Notes under the pieces: model-generated | The model's database searches: none | The model's input: only the letters and a program-made list of their open reading frames with translations | What the model was told of the DNA's origin: nothing | Shown: positions 35,392 through 44,351 of the stretch, one piece after another | Position numbering within the stretch: position 1 is the stretch's first letter | How the letters are laid out: each line of letters opens with the position of its first letter | NCBI RefSeq assembly: GCF_042684585.1 | Contig: NZ_JBHULS010000008.1 | Coordinates: 8,160-72,159 of the forward strand | Direction: 5' to 3' | Source: Algorimicrobium sediminis | GTDB taxonomy: Bacteria > Bacteroidota > Bacteroidia > Flavobacteriales > Flavobacteriaceae | Length of the DNA: 64,000 nt | Made by a program: the position numbers and the translations under genes

Positions 35392-37548
35392 TTACTCTTT
35401 TACGTTGGCTAGTTTTTTAACGGCATGAGATGCCTTTAAATCTTTAAGTACATGCAAAGCTTCTTCTACATAAACATCTTTGCTTAAACTTTCGTGCCAG
35501 CGCTCGCGCTTATCTTTTAAAACCGTATCGGTTTCAAATAAGCGGGCTTCGTAAGGCAAGGACTTATAGGTTAAATTGGTTTTGTATTCGGCAATTTTAT
35601 CGAAGGTTTTAGACTGTTTTTCATTTGTCTCCAAACGCATTTTATAGTCGGCGTAATTTAAAGGATAGACCTTTTCGTCCATGCGCTCGCGAACCCATTT
35701 CGCATTTTCGGAAATGAGCTGTAGTTGCGGATTGTTTTGCATGCGACTTTTACTCATTTCAATTGTTGTATCATAATCGAAATAGCCATCCCAAACTTCA
35801 TAATCGGCTGCATCAATTTCATCCCAACTTAATGGATTTTTCTGATCTTTTTCGCCAATATCAATATAGCTAAATCTGTCTGGTACAATTACATCACTTT
35901 TAACACCTTCCAGTTGCACCGAACCGCCGTTAATACGGTAGTATTTTTGTCTGGTAACTTTCAAGGCTCCTAAATCGCCTTCCTTATTGTTTTTTACCAT
36001 CCGGTTTAAATCGTAAAAGGACTGTACAGTACCTTTACCGTAGGTTTGTTTGCTTCCTATAATAATGGCTCGCTTATAGTCCTGCATTGCTGCCGCCAGA
36101 ATTTCGGAGGCCGAGGCAGAGAATTCGTTTACCAAAATAACTAGGGGTCCGTCCCAGACAATAGACTTATCGGTATCGTTTAAAATTTCTTTAGGGGCTT
36201 CGGTAGAGCGCACTTGCACCACTGGCCCCGATTTTATAAAAAATCCAGCCATTTCCACCACGGTTTGTAAGGAGCCTCCTCCATTATTACGTAAATCTAA
36301 TACCAGACCTTCCATTCCTAGCTCTTTCAGGCGGATTATTTCGCGTTTCACATCGGAGGCGGCGTTTAATTTTTCGTAATCCTCAAAATCGGCATAAAAT
36401 TTAGGCAGATTAATAATGCCAAACCGCTTACCGTCCTTGTCTACAAAAGCAGATTTAGCGTGTGTTTCTTCAATTTCCACCACATCGCGTGTTATTTTAA
36501 TAATTTTAGTACTACCGTCCACTTTTTTAACCGTTAAATAAACATTGGTTCCTTTAGGCCCCTTTATAAGTTTAATAGCGTCGTCTATGCGCATTCCGGT
36601 AATGGTTACCGCTTCTTTTTCGTCTTCCTGACGTACTTTCACAATAATATCGCCAACCTCAAGTTCTTTTCCGCGCCAAGCTGGACCACCAGAAATAAGT
36701 TCTAAAATTTTTGTGTTGTTATCGCGCTTTTGCAAACGGGCACCTATGCCTTCCAACTTACCAGCCATATCTTGGTTAAAAGCCTCTTTGTCCTGTGGTG
36801 CAAAATAGGTAGTATGTGGATCAAATTGCTGGGCCACCGCATTTAGATAAAGTACAAACCAATCGTCTCGGTCCATATCATCTATATAATCGTTGTAATA
36901 AACGTTAATGGTTTTTAATGTTTCCTTACGTGCCGCTTCCTCTACCTCTTTCATTGTTTTTTTGGCAATAGGCTCCGTTTGTAGCGAATCGGCTTGTGCA
37001 TTTAATTCTTCCAAATTTTCTTGCTCTTCTATTAAATCGTCGTAATTGGCAAGGTTGGTGTATTTTAAACGCTGGCGCCACCTGTCGGTTAAAGCGCGTT
37101 TATTTTTTACAAAATCAATACTATCGTAATCGGCATTGTAATTTTCGTTTTTACTGTAATCGAAAGGCTCGTTTAGTATGGCTTTATAAATTTCTTTTGC
37201 CTCCGAAATACGTGTCATGAGGCGCTCGTAAGTAAGATTAAAAAAAGAAATATCCGATACTCTTAACTGATCGTCTAGCTGGGTTTTAAACTTTTCAAAC
37301 TCTTCAATATCCGATTTGTAAAAATATTGTTTTAGTGGGTCTATTTGGTCTAGGTATTCGGTATAAACGGCCTCCGAAAAAGCATCGTCCATCGTTTTTG
37401 GATCAAAATGCCCGCGCTCCAAAACATAGGTTACTACTTGCACCAGTAATTTATCTTTATCGGGGTCTTCAAACGTTTTAGAGGTGAAGCTGCAAGAAGC
37501 AAAAGCTAATAACAGCAACAAAATCAACATATTATAATTCCTTTTCAT
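35392..37548 (-). CDS. Carboxy-terminal processing protease (Prc/CtpA, S41A)
   Basis: About 718 residues from the preferred Met at 37548; a start at 37566 adds six residues. The N-terminus is a lipoprotein signal with lipobox Cys near 19 (LLAFASCS), so it is probably membrane-anchored on the periplasmic side. A helical N-terminal domain, a PDZ domain (about 236-320) and the S41 core follow. The Ser-Lys dyad is in EFSASASEI (about 478) and QTYGKGTVQ (about 501), and a DUF3340-like C-terminal part is present. Prc proteases trim C-termini of envelope proteins and degrade tagged ones. Confidence 0.94.
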   Translation of the reverse strand: MKRNYNMLILLLLLAFASCSFTSKTFEDPDKDKLLVQVVTYVLERGHFDPKTMDDAFSEAVYTEYLDQIDPLKQYFYKSDIEEFEKFKTQLDDQLRVSDISFFNLTYERLMTRISEAKEIYKAILNEPFDYSKNENYNADYDSIDFVKNKRALTDRWRQRLKYTNLANYDDLIEEQENLEELNAQADSLQTEPIAKKTMKEVEEAARKETLKTINVYYNDYIDDMDRDDWFVLYLNAVAQQFDPHTTYFAPQDKEAFNQDMAGKLEGIGARLQKRDNNTKILELISGGPAWRGKELEVGDIIVKVRQEDEKEAVTITGMRIDDAIKLIKGPKGTNVYLTVKKVDGSTKIIKITRDVVEIEETHAKSAFVDKDGKRFGIINLPKFYADFEDYEKLNAASDVKREIIRLKELGMEGLVLDLRNNGGGSLQTVVEMAGFFIKSGPVVQVRSTEAPKEILNDTDKSIVWDGPLVILVNEFSASASEILAAAMQDYKRAIIIGSKQTYGKGTVQSFYDLNRMVKNNKEGDLGALKVTRQKYYRINGGSVQLEGVKSDVIVPDRFSYIDIGEKDQKNPLSWDEIDAADYEVWDGYFDYDTTIEMSKSRMQNNPQLQLISENAKWVRERMDEKVYPLNYADYKMRLETNEKQSKTFDKIAEYKTNLTYKSLPYEARLFETDTVLKDKRERWHESLSKDVYVEEALHVLKDLKASHAVKKLANVKE

Positions 37549-37701
37549 AAGTCTCAAAAAAAGCATAGGTTATTTTTCACTAAATTAACGAAAAAACCAT
37601 GCCAATATAGTGCCTTGCTATTAATTTTTTGTTAAACAGGATAAATTAAAGCATTGCGGCCTATTTTATGTATTTTTGCGATTGTAAAACAAATAAGTAC
37701 C

Positions 37702-38478
37702 ATGACAAAAAGACCACTCATTTTAGTTACTAACGACGACGGTATTGCGGCACCAGGTGTGCGGGCATTAATTGAGGCGGTAAAAGATTTAGGCGATATT
37801 GTAGTGGTTGCACCAGACAGTCCGCAAAGTGCTATGGGACATGCCATAACCATAAACTCGACACTCCATTTAGAACAAGTAACCATTGACGATTCTGGCC
37901 GTATTGAATACAGCTGCTCGGGCACGCCCGCCGACTGTGTAAAACTGGCTGTTAATGAAATACTGGATCGCCGGCCAGATTTATGTGTTTCTGGAATAAA
38001 TCACGGTTCCAACTCCTCCATAAACGTTATTTACTCGGGTACCATGAGTGCGGCGCTTGAGGCAGGTATTGAAGGAATTCCTGCAATAGGATTTTCCTTA
38101 TTAGATTATAATTACAACGCTGATTTTACGGCAGCAAAAAAAATTGCAAAACGTATTACGCAGGAAGTTTTAAACAATACCTTACCAAACGATATGGTGT
38201 TGAACGTGAATATTCCCAATATAAAAGAAGCCGACATAAAAGGCATAAAAATATGCCGCCAAGCCAAAGCGAATTGGCAAGAGGAATTTGATAAACGCCA
38301 AACACCACAAGGGAAAGATTACTACTGGCTAACGGGAAAATTTGTTAATTTAGACAAAGGAACAGACACGGACGAGTGGGCTTTGGCCAACGGATTTGTA
38401 TCGGTTGTACCAGTACAATTTGACCTGACGGCACACCATTATGTGCAACAATTAAACACATGGAATTTTAATGATTAA
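37702..38478 (+). CDS. surE: 5'/3'-nucleotidase SurE
   Basis: 258 residues from the ATG at 37702, just before the metal-binding motif LVTNDDGIAAPGV; the longer frame from 37654 has no family sequence in its first 16 residues. It also shows GTPADCVKLA and SGINHGSNSS. SurE is a metal-dependent nucleoside monophosphatase linked to stationary-phase survival. It overlaps the next gene by 8 bp. Confidence 0.95.
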   Translation: MTKRPLILVTNDDGIAAPGVRALIEAVKDLGDIVVVAPDSPQSAMGHAITINSTLHLEQVTIDDSGRIEYSCSGTPADCVKLAVNEILDRRPDLCVSGINHGSNSSINVIYSGTMSAALEAGIEGIPAIGFSLLDYNYNADFTAAKKIAKRITQEVLNNTLPNDMVLNVNIPNIKEADIKGIKICRQAKANWQEEFDKRQTPQGKDYYWLTGKFVNLDKGTDTDEWALANGFVSVVPVQFDLTAHHYVQQLNTWNFND

Positions 38479-38755
38479 AAAAGAAATACTAATCGGGTTT
38501 TTGGTAGGCTTATTGGCCAATACACTTGGTTTAATACTAGCCACCATTTTATTGGGCTCGCACGACGATTTTGAAACAGCGCTTCGTAATGCCTCTGCAC
38601 AAGGCTTTTTAGGAAAACTGGTTAGTTTAGGCGCCATTTTAAATTTATTAGCTTTTTTTATTTTTATAAGGAAGAAACAAGACTATCGCGCCAGAGGGGT
38701 GTTGCTGGCTACTGTGGTTATTGCCATAGCTACATTTATTATTAAATATTTGTAA
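38471..38755 (+). CDS. Small membrane protein between surE and lpxB
   Basis: A 94-residue protein with three hydrophobic segments: about 6-24, about 48-65 (LGAILNLLAFFIFI) and about 74-93. It overlaps surE by 8 bp and ends one base before the lpxB start region, so the three are tightly coupled. I recognise no family. The position next to a lipid A gene hints at an envelope role but does not prove it. Confidence 0.85.
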   Translation: MIKKEILIGFLVGLLANTLGLILATILLGSHDDFETALRNASAQGFLGKLVSLGAILNLLAFFIFIRKKQDYRARGVLLATVVIAIATFIIKYL

Positions 38756-38756
38756 T

Positions 38757-39872
38757 ATGAAATACTACTTAATTGCAGGCGAAGCTTCCGGCGATTTGCA
38801 TGGCTCCAACTTAATGAAGGCTTTAAAAAATGAAGATCCCCAGGCTGAATTTCAATTTTGGGGAGGCGATTTAATGCAGGCCGTTGGTGGTACTCTAGTA
38901 AAGCATTACAAAGAGCGAAGCTTTATGGGCTTTGCTGAAGTAATTTTGAATTTAAATACCATAAGAAAAGATTTTAAACGCTGTAAAAACGACATAAAAC
39001 AATACCAACCCGATGTTATCATTTTTATAGATAATTCCGGATTTAATTTACGCATTGCAAAATGGGCTAAACAAGCCGGTTTTAAAACGCACTATTACAT
39101 TTCGCCACAGGTTTGGGCTTCCAGAGCGGGACGTGTAAAAGCTATAAAACGCGATATAGACGCCATGTACGTTATTTTGCCTTTTGTAAAAACATTTTAC
39201 GAGGCACACCAGTATCCGGTTCATTTTGTTGGACATCCGCTCATTGACGCTATTTCAAACAGACACGCCATAAAGGCTTCCGAATTTAAAAACAAATACG
39301 GTTTGCAAAACAAACCCATTATTGCTTTATTGCCCGGTAGCAGAAAACAGGAAATTGCTAAAATGTTATCCGTTATGCTAACTTTAGTCCCGAAATACCC
39401 CAATTACCAGTTTGTAATTGCCGGTGCGCCTAGTCAGGATTTTAGTTTTTACCAATCTTTTATAAAAGCAGCTAACATTCATTTCATTTCCAATAAAACC
39501 TACGATATTTTAAGTGTTGCAACCGCCGCTTTGGTTACTTCTGGTACTGCAACACTAGAAGCAGCTTTATTTAAAGTACCGCAAGTAGTTTGCTATAAAG
39601 GCAGTTGGCTATCCTACCAAATAGGAAAACGTTTAATTACGCATATTAATTTTATTTCGTTAGTGAATTTGGTTATGGATAAAGCCGTGGTTACGGAGTT
39701 AATACAGGACGATTTTACTGCTGAAAACCTGAAAACCGAACTAGACGCCATTTTAAATAACAACAACCGCGTACAGATGTTAGAAGCCTATAATGAATTA
39801 GAGAAAAAATTAGGGGGTACGGGTGCAAGTGCCAAAACTGCCAAACTAATTTACAAGGCCCTTAACTCCTAA
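38757..39872 (+). CDS. lpxB: Lipid-A-disaccharide synthase
   Basis: A 371-residue GT19 glycosyltransferase joining UDP-2,3-diacylglucosamine and lipid X in the Raetz pathway, at the inner membrane. Motifs: AGEASGDLHGSNLM at 7-20, SFMGFAEV, VIFIDNSGFNLRIAKWAKQ, ISPQVWASRAGRVKAI, LPGSRKQEI, and the TSGTATLEAALF donor-site segment. Gene order surE, membrane protein, lpxB supports it. Confidence 0.97.
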   Translation: MKYYLIAGEASGDLHGSNLMKALKNEDPQAEFQFWGGDLMQAVGGTLVKHYKERSFMGFAEVILNLNTIRKDFKRCKNDIKQYQPDVIIFIDNSGFNLRIAKWAKQAGFKTHYYISPQVWASRAGRVKAIKRDIDAMYVILPFVKTFYEAHQYPVHFVGHPLIDAISNRHAIKASEFKNKYGLQNKPIIALLPGSRKQEIAKMLSVMLTLVPKYPNYQFVIAGAPSQDFSFYQSFIKAANIHFISNKTYDILSVATAALVTSGTATLEAALFKVPQVVCYKGSWLSYQIGKRLITHINFISLVNLVMDKAVVTELIQDDFTAENLKTELDAILNNNNRVQMLEAYNELEKKLGGTGASAKTAKLIYKALNS

Positions 39873-39878
39873 AGCATG

Positions 39879-41021
39879 CTAAAACAAGGTGTTATGTAAT
39901 TGTTTTGTACCCAGAAGCGTTTCTCGAAGTGTTTTAGCAATGGCATAGCTTAACAGTGGTGGTACCGCATTGCCAATTTGCTGATACTGACTCAAGCCCT
40001 TTTCCCAACTCATTTTAGTACGCATACCCTGAAACACAAAGGTGTCTGGAAAAGACTGCAAACGCGCCCCTTCCCTAGCTGTAAAATTTCGGTGTAAATA
40101 CGGGTGAATAAAATTACTTTGAAATGAAGCAGCAATTGTGGGAGCTGGTTTTTCTGCATGCAAACGCTGGTTATTTTGCGAAAACACAATTTTCGATTTC
40201 TCTTTAGGATTTCCGCGCTTAACCGCGGCATGTTCTGGCGTAACATGCGCTAAAGATTGCCCCGCTTTAATAACCTTGAACCTACTAATAACGCGTTGTG
40301 TATGGCGCATGGCTACATGGTTGCAAACTATACGGCTGTCCTGTCTCATAAAACTTTGGTAGGCATTTTTTGAAGCATATGGGTAAACCATGTTTTCGGT
40401 ACCTTGAGCCGCCTCTATTTGTGGTAAATCGGATATGGCTTGCCAAACTGTTACAGGTTGTGTATAGGTTTTTTTTGGAAAAACAGGTACTGTGTTTAAA
40501 TCTTTACGAATCCCAATCATTATAACACGCTGCCTAGTTTGCGGCACTCCATAATCTGAAGCCAACAATACTTTATAGGCCACCTCATACCCTATGCCAG
40601 CGTTTTCGAACTCTGTTTTCATCAGCTTTATAACAGCTCCCTTTTGCATAGATAATAAGCCGCGTACATTTTCCATTACAAAAGCCTTTGGTTGGATATC
40701 GGTTACCACACGAACAAACTCGTAAAACAACTCGTTTCGCGGATCGGATTTTGTTTTGTTTCTATTTTTATTGGCCAAAGAAAAACCTTGGCACGGTGGA
40801 CCACCCACTACTACATCTGCAGGCTCCTTTAGGTTTTCTTGAATTTGCGCAGTTGTAAGCGCCCTCAAATCGGAGGTTATAAAAGGGACATTTGGAAAAT
40901 TATAGGTATAGGTTTTCTCGCAGTTGTGGTCCACATCGCTAGCGAGTAACGTTTTGTAGCCAGCCCATTTAAAACCTAAAGCCAAACCGCCGCAACCCGA
41001 AAATAAATCGATTAGAGTCAT
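39879..41021 (-). CDS. Solitary DNA (cytosine-5) methyltransferase
   Basis: A 380-residue C5 methyltransferase with the full motif set: motif I DLFSGCGGLALGF at 5-17, motif IV GGPPCQGFS with catalytic Cys 77, motif VI ENV at 117-119, motif VIII QTRQRV at 161-166, a target-recognition region about 200-300, and motif X QIGNAVPP near the C-terminus. It should be active. No restriction endonuclease or Vsr gene is adjacent. It faces lpxB convergently, with only 6 bp between stops. The target sequence is unknown. It sits on the opposite strand between genes that I recall as neighbours in relatives, which suggests an insertion. Confidence 0.94.
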   Translation of the reverse strand: MTLIDLFSGCGGLALGFKWAGYKTLLASDVDHNCEKTYTYNFPNVPFITSDLRALTTAQIQENLKEPADVVVGGPPCQGFSLANKNRNKTKSDPRNELFYEFVRVVTDIQPKAFVMENVRGLLSMQKGAVIKLMKTEFENAGIGYEVAYKVLLASDYGVPQTRQRVIMIGIRKDLNTVPVFPKKTYTQPVTVWQAISDLPQIEAAQGTENMVYPYASKNAYQSFMRQDSRIVCNHVAMRHTQRVISRFKVIKAGQSLAHVTPEHAAVKRGNPKEKSKIVFSQNNQRLHAEKPAPTIAASFQSNFIHPYLHRNFTAREGARLQSFPDTFVFQGMRTKMSWEKGLSQYQQIGNAVPPLLSYAIAKTLRETLLGTKQLHNTLF

Positions 41022-41127
41022 AAAAATTTTATAATGCTGCTTTAAAAGTACAGGTTTTTGATGTAATGACCAATGATGTTTTTACTTCGTATTTTACTAT
41101 TAATTTAAATTTATGTATTTTCGATTT

Positions 41128-41646
41128 ATGCAAAAAATCGTACTTATTTTAATCTGTTTCATCTGTTTTTCAGCCTGTAAATCCAGTAAAAATACGGCTT
41201 ACCGTTCTAAAAAGAGTCCGACATCCACCAAGGCCATCGGTGCTACTAACGCTACTTACAACCCTACTGCTGAATCGGTTATAAATTACGCCAAGACTTT
41301 TAATGGCGTAAAATATAAATACGGAGGAAGTTCTAAAAAAGGGATGGATTGCTCTGGGCTTATTGTTACTTCATTTAAAAAAGAAGGCGTGCTGCTGCCT
41401 AGAACAACCTCCGAATTGGCTGTAACTGGTAATTGGGTAGATGTTAAAGCCGTAAAAAAAGGTGATTTATTATTTTTTGCAACCAAAAAAAATAGTCGAA
41501 AAGTTAATCATGTCGGAATTGTTACCCAATCCCGCCCTGGTTTTGTAGAATTCATTCACGCTTCAACTAGCAAAGGGGTTATGTTGTCTGAATTATCTGA
41601 ACGCTATTGGTATTTTGCATTTGTTCAAGCCAGACGTATCCTGTAA
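41128..41646 (+). CDS. NlpC/P60-family lipoprotein (cell-wall peptidase)
   Basis: 172 residues from the ATG at 41128. The longer frame adds five residues and is less likely. The lipoprotein signal ends at Cys 16 or so (FICFSACKSS). The C40 catalytic domain shows Cys in GMDCSGLI, His in NHVGIV and a third polar residue in FIHAS. Such enzymes usually cut gamma-D-Glu-DAP bonds or related links in peptidoglycan. It lies 20 bp before comEC. Confidence 0.92.
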   Translation: MQKIVLILICFICFSACKSSKNTAYRSKKSPTSTKAIGATNATYNPTAESVINYAKTFNGVKYKYGGSSKKGMDCSGLIVTSFKKEGVLLPRTTSELAVTGNWVDVKAVKKGDLLFFATKKNSRKVNHVGIVTQSRPGFVEFIHASTSKGVMLSELSERYWYFAFVQARRIL

Positions 41647-41666
41647 TTTTTTTGTATCTTACTATT

Positions 41667-43715
41667 GTGAAATTAGTTGATTTTCCAATAGTTAGACTTG
41701 TATGTTGTTTCATGCTTGGCATTTTAACAGGCGATTTGGTACAAACGTCTTTATTTACTGCCATGTTGCTTGCGTGTATTTCTGTACTTGTTTTAACTGC
41801 TTTATTTTTCTTAAATAGTCTTAAATACAACAGAAACCTGTGGTTTGCAATGGCAACTTATACCAGTATTTTAAGTCTAGGTTATGTTAGTGTTGCTGTA
41901 CACCAACACACCAATTACAAATCTCATTTCACGCATATTTCCGATACGACAACTAATAACTTACGTTTGCATGAACTCCAAATTACAGAGCTTCTTAAAC
42001 CAAACGCCTTTAATAACCGTTACCTAGCCAAAATAAAACGAATAGACCAAACGCCGGTTTTTGGCACCGTGCTTTTAAATATTGCAAAACAAGATAGTGT
42101 ACCCAAACTATCCGTAGATGACAAATTGCATATTTACGGCTCTATTCAAGCACTACAACCTCCACTAAATCCATATCAATTTAATTACAAACGGTATTTA
42201 GAGCGACACCAAGTATACGCACAATTATACAGCCAGCACAAGCAAATTTACAAGCATGAAAAGGCTACGGAAAGTGTTTTTGGTTTAGCGCACAATGTAA
42301 GAAGCAAGTTAAACCAAGCGCTACAAGCTTATCAATTTAAACCTTCCGAACTAGCTGTAATAAACGCTTTATTTTTAGGACAAAGGCAGCAAATTACCAC
42401 CAGTTTATACACCAACTATGTGAATGCTGGAGCCATTCATATTTTAGCCATTTCGGGCTTACACATTGGCATTATACTCTTTTTGTTAAAATGGCTTTTT
42501 ACACCCCTGTTACACCTAAAAAACGGTAAGTATTTAGTGCCGATATTGATATTAATGATACTTTGGAGTTATGCCATTATAGCGGGATTATCGCCTTCCA
42601 TTTTACGTGCCGTAACCATGTTTAGTGTATTAACCATAGGCATGTATTTAAACAGACCTAATAATATTTACAACACCTTGGCTATTTCGGCATTTTTAAT
42701 TTTAATAATAAACCCTTTAATGCTTTTTGAAATTGGATTTCAGTTAAGCTATTTAGCGGTATTGGGTATTGTTGCTGTGTATCCCTTAATTTACAATCCT
42801 TTGAAAACCAAATACCGTTTCTTAAATAAAATATGGGCTTTAATAGCCGTGTCATTGGCCGCGCAAATAGGTATATTTCCATTAAGCATTTTTTATTTTA
42901 ACCAATTTCCCGGATTGTTTTTACTTACCAACCTTTTTATTATTCCAGCGCTTGGTTTTATACTAGGCTACGGCCTTTTTATATTTTTATTGGCTTTATT
43001 AGGCGCTCCAAAAAGTTTTTTATCCGATTTTTTTGGACAAATTATAAGCTGGATGAATTCGTTTTTTGGCTGGGTGGCACAACAAGAAACGTTTGTTTTT
43101 AAGGCCCTGTCATTTAATCTTATTATGGTAATTAGCTTGTATATAGTCTTTATTTTGGCAGTACAATATGTCTTGAAGAAATCCTTTTTTAGGTTGCAAA
43201 TAGCCGTACTTGCCATATTTGGATTTCAAATTGTATATATAGGCAATACTTTTTTGCAGCAATCAAAAAAGGAACTTGTTATTTTCCATAAAACCAGACA
43301 TAGTTTGATAGGATTTAGAGATGGCCAGAATTTAAAGGTATTCCACGATTTAGGCCCTATAAAAAACCAGAGCAGCCAGTACCCCATTAAAGACTACAGG
43401 GTGGGTAATTTTATTAAAACTGTAGCCATGGATAGTATTAAAAACGTTTACACCTTTTACAACAAAAAGCTGTTAGTAATTGATAGTTTAGGAATATATA
43501 AAGGCTTATCGTTTAAACCTGATTATGTTTTATTGCGGCAATCGCCAAAAATTAATTTAAACCGAATGCTGGATTCGTTGCAACCTAAATTACTTATTGC
43601 AGACGGAAGCAACTACAAAACAGTTGTGGTCAAATGGGCAGAAACTTGCAAAAAGAAAAAGCGCCTTTTCCACTACACAGGCGAAAAAGGCGCTTTTACA
43701 GCAACATGGCCGTGA
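41667..43715 (+). CDS. ComEC/Rec2-family DNA uptake membrane protein
   Basis: 682 residues from the GTG at 41667, where KLVDFPIVRLVCCFMLGI fits the usual N-terminus; an upstream start overlaps the previous gene and lacks family sequence. It has an N-terminal helix pair, a DUF4131-like soluble domain (about 95-200), and the competence domain with many helices, including HILAISGLHIGIILFLL near 260. The C-terminal 150 residues lack the HxHxDH metal motif of the beta-lactamase domain found in longer ComEC proteins. It forms the channel for single-stranded DNA in natural transformation. A minus-strand terminator lies inside its 3' end. Confidence 0.9.
   Translation: MKLVDFPIVRLVCCFMLGILTGDLVQTSLFTAMLLACISVLVLTALFFLNSLKYNRNLWFAMATYTSILSLGYVSVAVHQHTNYKSHFTHISDTTTNNLRLHELQITELLKPNAFNNRYLAKIKRIDQTPVFGTVLLNIAKQDSVPKLSVDDKLHIYGSIQALQPPLNPYQFNYKRYLERHQVYAQLYSQHKQIYKHEKATESVFGLAHNVRSKLNQALQAYQFKPSELAVINALFLGQRQQITTSLYTNYVNAGAIHILAISGLHIGIILFLLKWLFTPLLHLKNGKYLVPILILMILWSYAIIAGLSPSILRAVTMFSVLTIGMYLNRPNNIYNTLAISAFLILIINPLMLFEIGFQLSYLAVLGIVAVYPLIYNPLKTKYRFLNKIWALIAVSLAAQIGIFPLSIFYFNQFPGLFLLTNLFIIPALGFILGYGLFIFLLALLGAPKSFLSDFFGQIISWMNSFFGWVAQQETFVFKALSFNLIMVISLYIVFILAVQYVLKKSFFRLQIAVLAIFGFQIVYIGNTFLQQSKKELVIFHKTRHSLIGFRDGQNLKVFHDLGPIKNQSSQYPIKDYRVGNFIKTVAMDSIKNVYTFYNKKLLVIDSLGIYKGLSFKPDYVLLRQSPKINLNRMLDSLQPKLLIADGSNYKTVVVKWAETCKKKKRLFHYTGEKGAFTATWP
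43657..43697 (-). terminator. Terminator for the thioredoxin-like gene, inside the comEC coding end
   Basis: A perfect 13-bp stem (43657-43669 with 43685-43697) and a 15-base loop. On the minus strand the hairpin is followed by a T-rich tail (TTTTTCTTTTT type). On the plus strand no T run follows. It lies about 20 bp past the stop of the minus-strand gene and within the last codons of comEC. Confidence 0.75.
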
Positions 43716-43716
43716 G

Positions 43717-44265
43717 TTAATTTTTAAACTCCGGTTTAAAAGACTGGGCGTAAGCTTGAAAGTCCTGTTGCGTTTTAAACTTGGTATGTTCGTTGTTTTT
43801 GAATATTTTTAGATACAATTCTATTTGCTGTGGCGTTTTATAACCTGCAACAGGCGCCAGTAAATCGGCATTTTCATCCAAATACACAATGGTAGGATAC
43901 GCACGTACACTAAAATAACGTGCCAGTTCGTGCGCTGAATTACGCCTGTTGGCCTTTGCTGGATCGTACCCAGGATTTGTGTAGGTTTTCCCTTTAAAAT
44001 TCACTGTTTCATTTCCTTCTGCATTAAATTTCACGGCATAAAAATATTTATTTACGTAGTCTGCCACATCTTTATTCTGAAAGGTATTTTTATCCAACAT
44101 TTTACAAGGACCACACCAATTAGTGTACATATCCATCATAATTTTTTTTGGATTTTTTTTCTGAAGTGCTACCGCCTCTTCCAAGGTAACCCAGTTTATT
44201 TGTTGCGCAAAACCAATTGCCGAAACAGCCACAAACAAAACCAGGGTATGTATTATTTTTTTCAT
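43717..44265 (-). CDS. Secreted thioredoxin-like protein
   Basis: A 182-residue protein with a signal peptide (1-20, GFAQQ). It has a thioredoxin fold with active-site WCGPCK (CGPC at 51-54) and the cis-proline segment AYPTIVYLDENADLL. It probably works in the periplasm as a thiol reductase or isomerase. It lies between the POT transporters and comEC and has its own terminator. Confidence 0.92.
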   Translation of the reverse strand: MKKIIHTLVLFVAVSAIGFAQQINWVTLEEAVALQKKNPKKIMMDMYTNWCGPCKMLDKNTFQNKDVADYVNKYFYAVKFNAEGNETVNFKGKTYTNPGYDPAKANRRNSAHELARYFSVRAYPTIVYLDENADLLAPVAGYKTPQQIELYLKIFKNNEHTKFKTQQDFQAYAQSFKPEFKN

Positions 44266-44302
44266 GTTATTTATATTGAAATTATACTATCGAACTTACA
44301 AA

Positions 44303-44325
44303 AAACACGCCAAAAAGGCGTGTTT
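44303..44325 (-). terminator. Terminator after the first POT transporter
   Basis: A nine-base perfect stem (44303-44311 with 44317-44325), a five-base loop, and a T run on the minus strand. It sits between the POT stop and the thioredoxin-like start. Confidence 0.8.
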
Positions 44326-44351
44326 AAAATAAATTTTAACAATTTTATAGC

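Noticed and set aside
39879..41021. Restriction-modification system
   Set aside because: Only the methyltransferase is present; the neighbours are lpxB and a peptidase gene.
41607..41666. Upstream ATG start for comEC
   Set aside because: It overlaps the preceding gene by 40 bp and adds 20 residues unlike the family. The GTG at 41667 begins the usual N-terminus.
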